Under the pieces are notes generated by a model. It was given only the letters and a program-made list of their open reading frames with translations, searched no databases and was not told the origin of the DNA. From contig JALVCR010000232.1 of the NCBI GenBank assembly GCA_027009865.1, positions 1-24,404 of the forward strand: a stretch of 24,404 bases of DNA, given 5' to 3'. Position numbers and translations under genes: made by a program. Numbering within the stretch: position 1 is the stretch's first letter; each line of letters begins with the position of its first letter. This document shows, piece after piece, positions 14,272-23,700 of the stretch. Origin of the DNA: Campylobacterales bacterium (GTDB taxonomy: Bacteria; Campylobacterota; Campylobacteria; Campylobacterales; JAADDG01).

Positions 14272-16467
14272 TTGAAAACTTATATCGTTAAATATAAAGG
14301 TAAAAAAGATTTTTCAAATATTCCTGTAGATGAAATAAATAATTCAAAATCAATTCTCATACAAATTTTTAGCGGTATTTGCGACAAAAATATTCTAACT
14401 AACCTTGTTTTGGAGTTAAAAGAGATATTTCCAAAAGCAAAGATTATAGGCTCTACTACGGATGGAGAAATAATTGATTGTGAAATCACAACTGAAAATA
14501 TTATAGTTTCTATCTCCTCTTTTGAAAAAACTGAGATTAAAACTGCTTATGTTGAGAATGTTACTCAAAGAAACAGTTATCAAAAAGGGAAAGAGCTTGC
14601 AAAACTCTTAATAAATAAAAATTCCAAGGTTATTATCTCTTTTTGCGACGGTTTGCATACAAACGGAGAGGAGTTTGCAAAGGGTGTTAATACTATTTCA
14701 AAAGATATAGTTTTATCAGGAGGGCTTGCCGGAGACAATGCAAAATTTCAAAAGACCTTTGTTATACACGATAATAAAGTTATTCAAAATGGGGCTGTAG
14801 GAGCGGTTTTAATAAATAAACATTTAATAGTTTCTACTGATTACCGTTTCGGGTGGATTCCGGTAGGTAAAAAACTTAAAATCACTTCAGCGGTCGGTAA
14901 TAGAGTTTATAGGATAGACAATATGAAAGCAGTAGATGCCTATAGGCACTATTTAGGCGAAGAGACAGCTTCCATGCTTCCAAAAACAGGTATAGAGTTT
15001 CCTTTGATCACTATTAAAAATGGTATGGAGGTTGCAAGAGCGGTAATTTCTAAAAATGATGACGGTTCTTTGGATTTTGCCGGGAATATTCAAATAGGAG
15101 ACTATTATCAGTTTGGACTGGGGAATGCCGATTTGATTATAAATTCTGTTTCAAAAAGCGATAAAAAACTTAAAAACAGAGCAATAGAGGGAGTTTTTGT
15201 ATATTCTTGCATGGCAAGAAGACGTTTTTTGCAAAATGCAGCCTCTATTGAACTTTCATATCTTTCATCTTTTGGGAGAGTTTCAGGATTTTTTACTTAT
15301 GGAGAGTTTTTTCATATAAACTCTAGAAGAAACGAACTTTTAAATGAAACTATGACTATTTTAGCACTTTCTGAAAATCCTAAATCCAAAGATGGCAAAA
15401 AAGAAATTTTTAAAGCAGAAAAAATTGACGAGGATTATATAAGAACACTAAAAGCTCTTTCTCATTTAATCACTGTAACAAATAATGAGCTTGAGCATAT
15501 TCATGAGATTGTAGAATACGAGCGAAATATTTTTGTTCAAGGGCCTGTTATAGTTATTAAGATAAATGCAAAAGATGCTTTTAGCGTAGATTATGTCTCT
15601 CCAAATGTAATAAATCATATAGGATATTCCTCTTTTGATTTTATTTCCGAAAAGATTTTTTTTAAAGATATTATTATAAGAAAAGATTTAAATAGAATTG
15701 GCAGAAGAATTTTAGAGGCTATAAAAAAGGGGCTTAGCTTTTTTGAGGAAGAGTTTAGTATAGTTACAAAAGATAAAAAAATAAAAGTATTTAATGCTTA
15801 TATTTTAATAGATAGGGATGAAAAAGGAAAAGTCTCCTGTTTTAATGGTTATTTATTGGATGTTACAAAAAGAAAAGAGATGGAATATAAATTAGAGTAT
15901 CTTGCATATCATGATGTTTTAACAGGTCTTCCAAACAGAGCTTATTTTAAAGAAAAAATCGATTATCTTTTGGATATTACCTGTTGCAATAGGGTATCTT
16001 TAGGATTTATATATTTTGATTTAAATGGTTTTAAAGATATAAACGATACCTTAGGACATCATATAGGAGATGAGCTTTTAAGAATAGTGGCAAATGAGAT
16101 TAGAAGTATAATAAGAGGAGAAGATCTTTTTTTGCGTCTTGGTGGAGATGAGTTTTTAATAATTTTAACTTTTTTGGACAGAGAGAGGGCAAAAGAGAGC
16201 ATAAAGAGCTTTTCTAAAAGAATTTTTGATATTTTTAAAAACAGTTTTATAATAGGCAATCATAAGATATCTGTTTCTACAAGCATGGGAGCTTCCATTT
16301 TTCCACAAGATAGCAAAGATATAAATGATATATTGAAATTTTCCGATAAGGCCATGTATATTGCAAAAAGGATGAAAAAAAGAGAAGTTGTTTTTTATGA
16401 GGATGTAAAAAATGAGGTTTCAAAGGAAATTACAGGAGGCAAATTTTTAATAAAAGATACGATATAA
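14272..16467 (+). CDS. FIST-PAS-GGDEF diguanylate cyclase
   Basis: This 731-residue soluble signalling protein has no membrane segment. Residues about 25-390 form the FIST N- and C-terminal sensor domains; ADLIINSVSKSDKKL and YSCMARRRFL are typical of FIST_C. A short helix and a PAS domain (about 418-535) lead to a GGDEF domain (about 543-706). The active-site GGDEF is intact at 624-628, preceded by LRL. The inhibitory I-site RGED (615-618) lies exactly five residues before it, so it should be an active, product-inhibited cyclase making c-di-GMP from GTP. No EAL domain follows. FIST was proposed to bind small ligands such as amino acids; ilvE lies 44 bases downstream. The start is TTG, supported by AAAGG. 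Confidence 0.95.
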   Translation: MKTYIVKYKGKKDFSNIPVDEINNSKSILIQIFSGICDKNILTNLVLELKEIFPKAKIIGSTTDGEIIDCEITTENIIVSISSFEKTEIKTAYVENVTQRNSYQKGKELAKLLINKNSKVIISFCDGLHTNGEEFAKGVNTISKDIVLSGGLAGDNAKFQKTFVIHDNKVIQNGAVGAVLINKHLIVSTDYRFGWIPVGKKLKITSAVGNRVYRIDNMKAVDAYRHYLGEETASMLPKTGIEFPLITIKNGMEVARAVISKNDDGSLDFAGNIQIGDYYQFGLGNADLIINSVSKSDKKLKNRAIEGVFVYSCMARRRFLQNAASIELSYLSSFGRVSGFFTYGEFFHINSRRNELLNETMTILALSENPKSKDGKKEIFKAEKIDEDYIRTLKALSHLITVTNNELEHIHEIVEYERNIFVQGPVIVIKINAKDAFSVDYVSPNVINHIGYSSFDFISEKIFFKDIIIRKDLNRIGRRILEAIKKGLSFFEEEFSIVTKDKKIKVFNAYILIDRDEKGKVSCFNGYLLDVTKRKEMEYKLEYLAYHDVLTGLPNRAYFKEKIDYLLDITCCNRVSLGFIYFDLNGFKDINDTLGHHIGDELLRIVANEIRSIIRGEDLFLRLGGDEFLIILTFLDRERAKESIKSFSKRIFDIFKNSFIIGNHKISVSTSMGASIFPQDSKDINDILKFSDKAMYIAKRMKKREVVFYEDVKNEVSKEITGGKFLIKDTI

Positions 16468-16511
16468 TAAAGGCTTTTTAAAAAACAATTACACCATTAG
16501 GATAAAGAGAT

Positions 16512-17426
16512 ATGAAAAAAGCCGAATATATTTGGATGGATGGAGAGTTTGTAAGCTGGGATGAAGCAAAAGTTCATATATTAACCCATACTCTGCATTA
16601 CGGAAATGGGGTTTTTGAGGGAACAAGAGCCTATATGACCGATAAAGGGCTTGCTATATTTAGACTAAAAGAGCATACAAAAAGGCTTCTTGATTCTGCC
16701 AAAATCACGATGATAAAACCAAATTTTAATCAAGAAGAGCTTGAGAAGGCTCAAATAGAGATTTTAAGAAAAAACCATTTCGAATCTAACGTATATATAA
16801 GACCCATTATATATTTGGGTTACGGAGTTATGGGATTATATCATGTAAACGCTCCGGTTCATACCGCAATAGCCGCTTGGGAGTGGGGAAGCTATTTGGG
16901 AGATGAAGGGCTTAAAAACGGAATTAGAGTGAAAATATCCTCTTTTGTTAGAAGTCCTGTTAAATCTACTATGGGAAAGGCCAAAGCGGTAGCTAACTAT
17001 TTAAATTCCCAAATGGCAAAATTTGAGGCTTTGGAATGCGGATATGAAGAGGCTTTGCTTTTGGATGAAGAGGGATTTATAGCAGAAGGCAGTGGAGAGT
17101 GCTTTTTTATAGTAAGAGATAAGGTTTTAATAACTCCTCCAAACGATAACTCTCTTGAGAGTATTACTCAAAAAACTGTTTTAGAGCTTGCAAAAAGTAT
17201 GGGAATAGAGATAGAGAGAAGAAGGATTACAAGAGATGAGGTTTATATTGCCGATGAGGCTTTCTTTACCGGAACCGCAGCGGAAGTTACTCCTATTAGA
17301 GAGGTTGATGCAAGAGTGATAGGCGATGGAAAAAGAGGAGAGATTACAAAAAAACTTCAAGATGCCTATTTCGATGTAGTTCACGGCAGGGATAAAAAGT
17401 ATGAGCACTATTTAACGTATGTTTAA
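16512..17426 (+). CDS. ilvE: Branched-chain amino acid aminotransferase IlvE
   Basis: This PLP-dependent class IV aminotransferase of 304 residues carries out the last step of valine, leucine and isoleucine synthesis by transferring the amino group from glutamate to the 2-oxo acids. The N-terminal HYGNGVFEGTRAY motif (29-41) and the PLP lysine in GKAKAVANYLNSQ (K158, matching K159 of the E. coli enzyme) are present, followed by GFIAEGSGECFFI (188-200) and FFTGTAAEVTPI. Length matches the family. An AGGA at about 16500 and a purine-rich stretch precede the ATG. It lies 44 bases after the FIST-GGDEF gene with no terminator, and 20 bases before the SPFH gene, so all may be on one transcript. Confidence 0.96.
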   Translation: MKKAEYIWMDGEFVSWDEAKVHILTHTLHYGNGVFEGTRAYMTDKGLAIFRLKEHTKRLLDSAKITMIKPNFNQEELEKAQIEILRKNHFESNVYIRPIIYLGYGVMGLYHVNAPVHTAIAAWEWGSYLGDEGLKNGIRVKISSFVRSPVKSTMGKAKAVANYLNSQMAKFEALECGYEEALLLDEEGFIAEGSGECFFIVRDKVLITPPNDNSLESITQKTVLELAKSMGIEIERRRITRDEVYIADEAFFTGTAAEVTPIREVDARVIGDGKRGEITKKLQDAYFDVVHGRDKKYEHYLTYV

Positions 17427-17446
17427 AATCAAAATAAAGGAGAAGT

Positions 17447-18526
17447 ATGCCGGCAGATTTGAGCGATTATTTTAAAAAAGATAAAAAAAGAGAAGAGAAA
17501 AATTTTGACGAAGATGATGGTGGGGATATGGATTTTTTTAATAATTTCGGTAAAAAAGCCGGATTTTTATATGTTCTTATATTCCTTGTAGCTATTTTGA
17601 TAATTACAAAACCTTTTGTGGTTATTCAATCTGGAGAAGTAGGTATAAAAGTTACAGCCGGAAAATATGAGCCTGTTCCTTTGGGACCCGGTTTTCATGT
17701 CTATATACCGTTTATCCAAGATATCATTATTGTTGATACCAAAGTTAGAGTAATCAATTATACAAGTAAAGCTGAAAGAGGTGAAATAGTTTTAAATAGA
17801 AACAGCGGCATTAAATATAAACCGGCTATTTCCGTTTTGGATGCGAGAGGTTTGCCAGTCTCCATAGATTTGACGGTTCAATACAGACTAAAGCCTCAAA
17901 ACGCGCCTCAAACTATTGCAAGATGGGGACTTAGCTGGGAAGATAAAATTATCAATCCTATAGTTAGAGATATTGTAAGAAATGTTATAGGAAAATATCC
18001 GGCTGAAGATTTGCCTGTAAAGCGAAACGAAATAGCAAAAAGAATAGAGGTGGAGATAAAAAGAAGACTGGACGCCTTTGAAGGCTCTCCGGTAGAGCTT
18101 ATATCAGTTCAGCTTAGAAATATTATTCTTCCTCCTAAAATTAAAGAGCAGATAGAGAGAGTTCAGATAGCAAAACAGGAAGCTGAGAGAACAAGATATG
18201 AGGTTGAAAGAGCAAGACAAGAAGCTCAAAAAAGAGCAGCTCTTGCTACAGGTATAGCGGAGGCAAGAAAGATAGAGGCTAAAGGTAAAGCCGATGCCAT
18301 AAAAATAGAGGCTGAAGCTAAATCTTATGCAAATAGTGTGATAGCTAAGAGTTTGACTCCTTATCTTTTAAGATTAAGAGAGATAGAGACTCAAGCTAAA
18401 TTTAACGAAGCTTTAAGAGAGAATAGAGACGCTAAAATTTTCCTAACGCCTGGCGGTGCAGTTCCAAATATTTGGGTGGATACTAAGGATAAGAAAATTC
18501 AAAGCGCTATTGGATCCAAAGAATGA
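17447..18526 (+). CDS. SPFH/prohibitin-family membrane protein (HflK-like)
   Basis: This 359-residue protein starts with a charged N-terminus with an acidic run (DEDDGGD near 22) and one membrane helix at about 38-59. An SPFH domain follows (about 60-225, starting VVIQSGEVGIKVTAGKYEP), then a long Ala/Glu/Arg-rich coiled coil (about 225-315). It ends with the prohibitin-type tail FLTPGGAVPNIW. These proteins form large membrane rings; HflK-like members guard FtsH protease, and others organise membrane domains. No HflC or FtsH gene is adjacent, and the single-copy form is closer to stand-alone prohibitins of Campylobacterota. AAGGAG precedes the ATG by about five bases. Its ATGA stop overlaps the hisIE start, which suggests coupled expression rather than shared function. 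Confidence 0.92.
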   Translation: MPADLSDYFKKDKKREEKNFDEDDGGDMDFFNNFGKKAGFLYVLIFLVAILIITKPFVVIQSGEVGIKVTAGKYEPVPLGPGFHVYIPFIQDIIIVDTKVRVINYTSKAERGEIVLNRNSGIKYKPAISVLDARGLPVSIDLTVQYRLKPQNAPQTIARWGLSWEDKIINPIVRDIVRNVIGKYPAEDLPVKRNEIAKRIEVEIKRRLDAFEGSPVELISVQLRNIILPPKIKEQIERVQIAKQEAERTRYEVERARQEAQKRAALATGIAEARKIEAKGKADAIKIEAEAKSYANSVIAKSLTPYLLRLREIETQAKFNEALRENRDAKIFLTPGGAVPNIWVDTKDKKIQSAIGSKE

Positions 18527-19209
18527 AAGAAGATATTTTAGATCAAATAGATTGGAAGAAGTCTCCTCTTCTTCCCTCTATAGCTCAAGATTTCAAAACC
18601 AAAGATGTTTTGATGCTGGCTTATATGAATAGGGAGGCTTTAGAGCTTACGTTAAAGACAAATATTGCCCATTACTATTCAAGAAGCAGAGAAAGAATAT
18701 GGAAGAAGGGTGAAACAAGCGGAAATATCCAAAAGGTAAAAGAGATTTTTATAGACTGCGATAATGATACTTTGCTTTTGAAAGTAGAGCAGGTAGGGGG
18801 CGCGGCTTGCCATACCGGAAGATACTCATGCTTTTTTAGAGATATTAAAAATTCAAAAGAGGTTTATGAAATAGATGAGAAGGCTATATCAAATTATGAT
18901 ATAGTTGACAGAGTCTATCACATAATTTTGGAGAGAAAACAGTCTCTAAGTGAAAAATCTTACGTAGCCTCTCTTTTTAAAAAGGGAGAGAACGCCATTT
19001 TAAAAAAGGTGGTGGAAGAGGCTGGAGAGTTTTGTTTTGCCGTTAAGGATTCTAAGGAGGAGGAGATAATTTATGAAGCTTGCGATCTTCTTTTTCACTC
19101 TCTTGTAGCTTTGGGATATAAAAATATATCTCCAGAACTTGTAAAAAAGGAGCTTAAGAGGCGTTTTGGAATAAGCGGAATTGAGGAGAAGAGATCCCGC
19201 TCTAAATGA
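18523..19209 (+). CDS. hisIE: Bifunctional phosphoribosyl-AMP cyclohydrolase / phosphoribosyl-ATP pyrophosphatase
   Basis: The product carries out steps two and three of histidine synthesis. Residues 1-110 are the HisI cyclohydrolase, with the metal-binding IDCDND (77-82; D78, D80, D82) and cysteines in GGAACHTGRYSC (C96, C103). Residues about 124-215 are the HisE pyrophosphatase with the MazG-like pattern EE-xx-E (165-169) and E-xx-D (E185, D188) in KKVVEEAGEF and EACDLLFHS. Both halves have intact catalytic residues and the fusion length (228 residues) is normal. It overlaps the SPFH gene at its start and the DUF2393-like gene at its end, both by ATGA. Confidence 0.96.
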   Translation: MKEDILDQIDWKKSPLLPSIAQDFKTKDVLMLAYMNREALELTLKTNIAHYYSRSRERIWKKGETSGNIQKVKEIFIDCDNDTLLLKVEQVGGAACHTGRYSCFFRDIKNSKEVYEIDEKAISNYDIVDRVYHIILERKQSLSEKSYVASLFKKGENAILKKVVEEAGEFCFAVKDSKEEEIIYEACDLLFHSLVALGYKNISPELVKKELKRRFGISGIEEKRSRSK

Positions 19210-19745
19210 ATCAAATTATTTTAGGGATAAAGAGAGATATAATAAATTATATAACTCATCTTAGTATTTATGATTATATCTCCTATATTTGGGTTCTTCT
19301 TCTTTTTATTTTAGTTTTGACTCTCTCTATTATTATTTCCAATAAGCGACCGATATTATCAATCTTTTTAATATTTTTTAATTTTGTATTTTTAGTTTTT
19401 TCTCCTCTCTTTATAGATATTCTTATGCAAAAAAGTGTTAAGAAGAGTAAAGTTATCATTGAAAAACAGGAGTTTTTGCATTACGGAAACTCATTTATAG
19501 TAGAGGGGAAGGTTAAAAATTTAGGTAAAATAGATTTTAAAGAGTGCAAAATTAAAGTTAAAATATATAAATTTTCTAAAAATTTTTTAAAGAAGTATTT
19601 TTATTTGTTAAAGCCTTTACGCAAAAAAACGATATGGATTAAGGATTTAATTCCTAAAAAAGGGCAAAAGGGCTTTAGAGTTGTAATAGATAAAATAAAC
19701 TATAAAAAAGATTTAAATATAAGCGTAAAGGCGGAATGTTACTAA
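19206..19745 (+). CDS. DUF2393-like membrane protein, first copy
   Basis: The 179-residue protein has two membrane helices (about 28-46 and 51-74) and then a soluble, probably extracytoplasmic, beta domain (about 80-179). That domain contains the pattern IVEGKVKNLGKIDFKECKI, which recalls FxLYD-type domains. I associate this with DUF2393, a family of small Campylobacterota membrane proteins of unknown function; the match is from memory. It overlaps hisIE (ATGA) and is directly followed by a second protein of the same build. A conserved Asn-Leu-Gly and Cys in the beta domain are shared with the second copy (NIGNYKIGECTL). The role is unknown, though the position implies co-expression with hisIE. 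Confidence 0.75.
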   Translation: MNQIILGIKRDIINYITHLSIYDYISYIWVLLLFILVLTLSIIISNKRPILSIFLIFFNFVFLVFSPLFIDILMQKSVKKSKVIIEKQEFLHYGNSFIVEGKVKNLGKIDFKECKIKVKIYKFSKNFLKKYFYLLKPLRKKTIWIKDLIPKKGQKGFRVVIDKINYKKDLNISVKAECY

Positions 19746-20287
19746 TGACCTATCTTACAATTTGGCATAAAGTCGCTTTGGCGGTTTTGGGAGGGATTTT
19801 TCTTATTTTTGTTATTTTAAGTTTGCTTCAAAAGGATAAAAAACTTATTTTGCCTATGATTTTCTCCTCTTTTTTGATAGTAAGTATGATGGCTTTTTTT
19901 ACTCTTTTTGCTTTGGATAAATATACTAAAAAAGCTAAGATTTTAAATATAAAACATAGAAGAGTTTTATTAAATGAATCTATTGTTTTTTTAGGAAAAG
20001 TTCAAAATATTGGAAACTACAAAATAGGAGAATGCACGCTTAATATAAAAATCGCATCAAATCCTATGAGTGGAAAAAATTTATCTGGTTCGGCAATGTT
20101 TAATCCAAAATCTACTATCCCGGAGTTTTTTAGCAATAAAGAAGAAAATAAGAAAAATTTTGTTGAAAAGGATTTTGTAATTGCCAAAGATATATCAGCT
20201 CATCAAACTAAATCTTTTTATATTTCTATGAGGTATCCATCTTATCTTAAAAATCCTTATATAAGATATAAACTTTCTTGCCACTAA
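19745..20287 (+). CDS. DUF2393-like membrane protein, second copy
   Basis: I place the start at the ATG at 19745-19747, which overlaps the previous stop as TAATG; an ATG nine bases earlier (19736) is possible. The roughly 180-residue product has two membrane helices (about 9-28 and 35-56), then FVLDKY-like FALDKYTKKA and a beta domain with VFLGKVQNIGNYKIGECTL, closely parallel to the neighbour's second half. It ends in a short tail YPSYLKNPYIRYKLSCH. The pair probably arose by duplication. No signal peptide or catalytic motif is visible. The stop abuts the stop of the convergent zinc-ribbon gene with no gap and no terminator hairpin between them. Confidence 0.8.
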   Translation: MTYLTIWHKVALAVLGGIFLIFVILSLLQKDKKLILPMIFSSFLIVSMMAFFTLFALDKYTKKAKILNIKHRRVLLNESIVFLGKVQNIGNYKIGECTLNIKIASNPMSGKNLSGSAMFNPKSTIPEFFSNKEENKKNFVEKDFVIAKDISAHQTKSFYISMRYPSYLKNPYIRYKLSCH

Positions 20288-20560
20288 TTAAATTCTGCAA
20301 CTTCCTCCTCCACAGCCGTTATTTGAGATAGTAAATGAATCTTTATATCCGCATTTCTTACACTCTATCGTTATCTCTTGAGTTCCGCTGCATCCATGGC
20401 TTTTTTGATTTACAATTTCCACACTTTTATTTTTACATTTAGGACATATTCCATTATTTATCTCTTTTAATTTATCACCTTTTTCGAAAAGATATAAAAA
20501 ATATATAGCTATAGAGGCTAAAATGAAAAAAATTAGAAAAAAAATCGTGTAATTATCCAT
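20288..20560 (-). CDS. Small membrane zinc-ribbon protein with CGGGSC tail
   Basis: This 90-residue protein has a membrane helix (about 5-25, IFFLIFFILASIAIYFLYLF), then CPKC (39-42) and CKKC (67-70) knuckles of a zinc ribbon, a GCSG in between, and a C-terminal tail GCGGGSCRI. It carries seven cysteines in all. The tail with CGGGSC might chelate metal or be a modification or metal-transfer site. I know of no function for the family. It stands alone on the minus strand and its stop touches the convergent DUF2393-like gene's stop. A purine-rich AGAAGAT precedes the ATG, but no strong ribosome binding site. Confidence 0.75.
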   Translation of the reverse strand: MDNYTIFFLIFFILASIAIYFLYLFEKGDKLKEINNGICPKCKNKSVEIVNQKSHGCSGTQEITIECKKCGYKDSFTISNNGCGGGSCRI

Positions 20561-20654
20561 ATCTTCTACTCTCTTTTTTTAGCATATTTTATCTAAAAAT
20601 TTTTCTTTATCAAAAGAGCGAAATTGCGCCGAATATTTTTTATTTAAAAACCGA

Positions 20655-20697
20655 TATAGAAATGTATAGAAATATTAACTTATTGAAGGAAAGGAAG
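20655..20697 (+). promoter_or_regulatory. Tandem TATAGAAAT repeat and strong ribosome binding site before the beta-helix gene
   Basis: The 141-base gap between divergent genes ends with TATAGAAAT twice in a row (20655-20663 and 20665-20673), each with a possible -10 (TATAGA). The downstream sequence AAGGAAAGGAAG (20686-20697) is a strong Shine-Dalgarno region just before the ATG at 20702. No consensus -35 is visible. The repeat could be two alternative promoters or an operator. Confidence 0.4.
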
Positions 20698-20701
20698 AAA
20701 A

Positions 20702-23700
20702 ATGATTAAAAACTTAAAAATATATTTAATGTTTACACTTTTTTTTGTAAATTTTGTTTTTGCAAGCCAAAAAATATATGAAAATGCAGAAGATGGAAAA
20801 GTGGACAGATGGCATGTGATAAAAGGCGTCAATTATTCCAAAATATTAAATCTATATGATTCTGTTAAAAAAAGCAGAATTATAAAATTTAGTGGACTTG
20901 GTCTTAAAAGCGGTTATGAAATATCTATAGGAGATAATGCTTTAAAATATTCATTTGATTTAAGTGCAAGAGATAAGTTTTATTTGGAGTTTATGGTTGA
21001 GACTGATAATGGAGTTAAATATTTAGCTTATACTGCCCAGGATGGAGATTATTTGGGTAAAAAAGATTTTATAAGACATGGTCTTGGTAGTAAAATAATT
21101 GATGGCAGATGGAGAGAGATTGTTTTAGATTTGCAAAAAGATTTAAATGATGCTCAAAAGAGGGTGTTTATAAAAAAAGTTTTAAAATTTAGGATTTATG
21201 GAAATTTAAAGCTTGATAATCTTCAATCTTTTGATAAAAAACCTGTTATTCCCAAAGCGCCCTCAAACTTTAAAGCTAAAGCTACCGATAGCAGTGTTTT
21301 TTTGAGTTGGGATAGAGAAGAAGGTGTAAAATATAAGATTTTTAGAGATTCCAAACTTATCGATATTGTAGACTTTTCAAACTCTTTTGTGGATACCGGG
21401 TTGAAGGAGAATACTCTATATACTTATGAGATTTTAGCTTTTAATGATGTTGGAGAATCCAAAAGGGCAAAACTTACGATAAAAACAAAAGCAAAAGAGA
21501 ATACTGAAAACGAATCTAAAAAAAGTTTATATGAAGATGGGGAAAATGGAGAGATTAATTCTTGGGTAATTTATGACAACTATCCTTTTGGGGCTAAAGT
21601 TGAAAACGTTTATGATGAAAAGATTGGAAGCAGAGTTATAAAGTTTCAAGGAAACGGAGTTGCGAACGGATATTGGCTTAGAGGTAAAAATGGAGAATGG
21701 AGAAATAAAGAACAGTTTATTTTCAATATGGATATGAATTTTGATAAAGATTTTGTTTTTTATATAAAAGTTATGACAAATAAAGGGATAAAGTATCTAA
21801 CTTATACAAATACGGTAGATGAAAATTTCATTTACGGGAAATATCTGGTAATCGCTTTGAAAGATATACCAAAAGGCTGGTTTAATTTCAAAAGAAACCT
21901 TCAAAACGATTTAAAGCTTTTTGGTAAAGAGAAACTTTTGGAAGTGGATGGATTGATGATTAGAGGAGATGGTATGGTTGATAATATTTTTCTCTTGGAT
22001 AGAGAGAATTTTGCCATCTCAAAACCATCCGATCCGACAAATGTCAGTGTTGAAGTTAACGGGGTAGATGTTACTTTAAAATGGGAAGATAACACTAATG
22101 AAAAGGCCGATTACAAAATCTATAGAGACGGAAAACTTATAAAGCTTTATAAAAAGAGAGGAGTTTACAGCTATACAGACTCCAATCTTTTGCCAAACAG
22201 AGAGTATAAATATAAAATAAGCGCCTTTTTAAACGGTGTGGAATCTGACGGCGTCATAGTGGAAGCCGTTACAAAAGAGAGCAGAGGCAGAATCATTTAT
22301 GTTGCTGCTAACGGAAATGATGAGTGGTCTGGAAGATATCCTTCCCCAAAAGATGGAGACGGCCCTTTAAAAACTATTCAATACGCTTTGGATTTGGCAA
22401 AACCGGGAGATACGATAATGGTAAGAGGCGGAGTTTATCCTGGAAGAGTGGTATTTAAACATTCTGGAAATGAGAAAGAGGGATACATTACTCTTAGAAA
22501 CTATCCCGGAGAAAAACCGGTTATTACAAGAAATGATACGGCTATGAGCGATACGGTGGTTGGATATGGGGTATCTTATATAAAATTTATAGGCTTTCAT
22601 GTCTATAAGCCAAATAGAGAAGGGGTTGTATTTTATGGGCCTGGAAGCCATATTATTATAAAAAATAATGAAATTAGCGAATCTAACGCCAATATTCCCG
22701 AAACCAAAAGGCTTGGACACGCTCTTAGCGTAATAGCGAGAAAAGATAAGCCTATGTCTTATATTACGATAGAAGGAAATCATGTCCATCATAACCATAC
22801 CGGAAATCCAAATAGGGCGGGGGCTTATAACGAAGCTCTTACGGTATTGGGAAATGTAAAATATTTTAAAATTGTAAACAATGAAGTAAACGATAACGAT
22901 TTTATAGGAATAGATATAATAGGCCATCAAAGAGGGCAGTTTTCTGTATTTGGAATGAATAAATACGGATTGGTTGCCGGAAACAGAGTTTATAGAAACG
23001 GAGTTAGAAAAGTTTGGGCAAGCGCTCTTTATGTGGACGGGGCTGAAAATTTGATAGTAGAAAATAATCTTGTTTATGATAATTTTGGTCTTGGAATTAC
23101 AATCAGCCAAGAAACTTCCGAATCTACTACCGATCATGTGATTGTAAGGCACAATGTGGGATGGCATAATAAAAGAGGCGGAATGATAGGTTCGGCAAAC
23201 AGAGGTTTGGTTAGAGATAGCGTTTTTGTGCATAATGTGCTTGGAGATTCTTCTACGGAAGCAGATCTCTTTTTGGGTAATGCTGTTGGATGGAGAATTA
23301 AAAACAATATTTTCTCAAGCGAAGGGGAAGCTCCATTTATGTTTAAAGATATTAGCAACAAAACCTCTTCTTGGATAATGGATTATAATATCTATAAGGA
23401 TATCTCTTTTATTCAGGTTGGAAGAAACTATAGATCTTTTAGCGAATATAAGTCTAAAAGCGGCAAAGATGAGCACTCTTTTGCTTTAAGCGATCTCTAT
23501 TTTAAAGATGAAGCTAAAATGGATTTTCATCTAAAAGAAAACAGCGAAGCTATAGATAAAGGAGGCTTTTTGACTTTTACCTCTTCAAGCGGGGAGGGAA
23601 GAGTTATAGAGGTTTTAGATGCCTCCTATTTTACCGACGGATACGGTTTGAAAGAGGGAGATTTGATAAAAGTTGGAAATGAGAGAGTTAGAGTCGTTGG

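Noticed and set aside
16468..16511. Terminator between the FIST-GGDEF gene and ilvE
   Set aside because: The T and A runs near 16475-16485 form at most a weak stem with no loop of useful size; read-through seems more likely.
22367..23233. Long antisense open frame of 288 residues inside the beta-helix gene
   Set aside because: The plus-strand frame has a signal peptide, recognised domains and good start; the antisense product is rich in Ser, Ile, His and Tyr with no motif and no ribosome binding site, typical of a codon-bias shadow.
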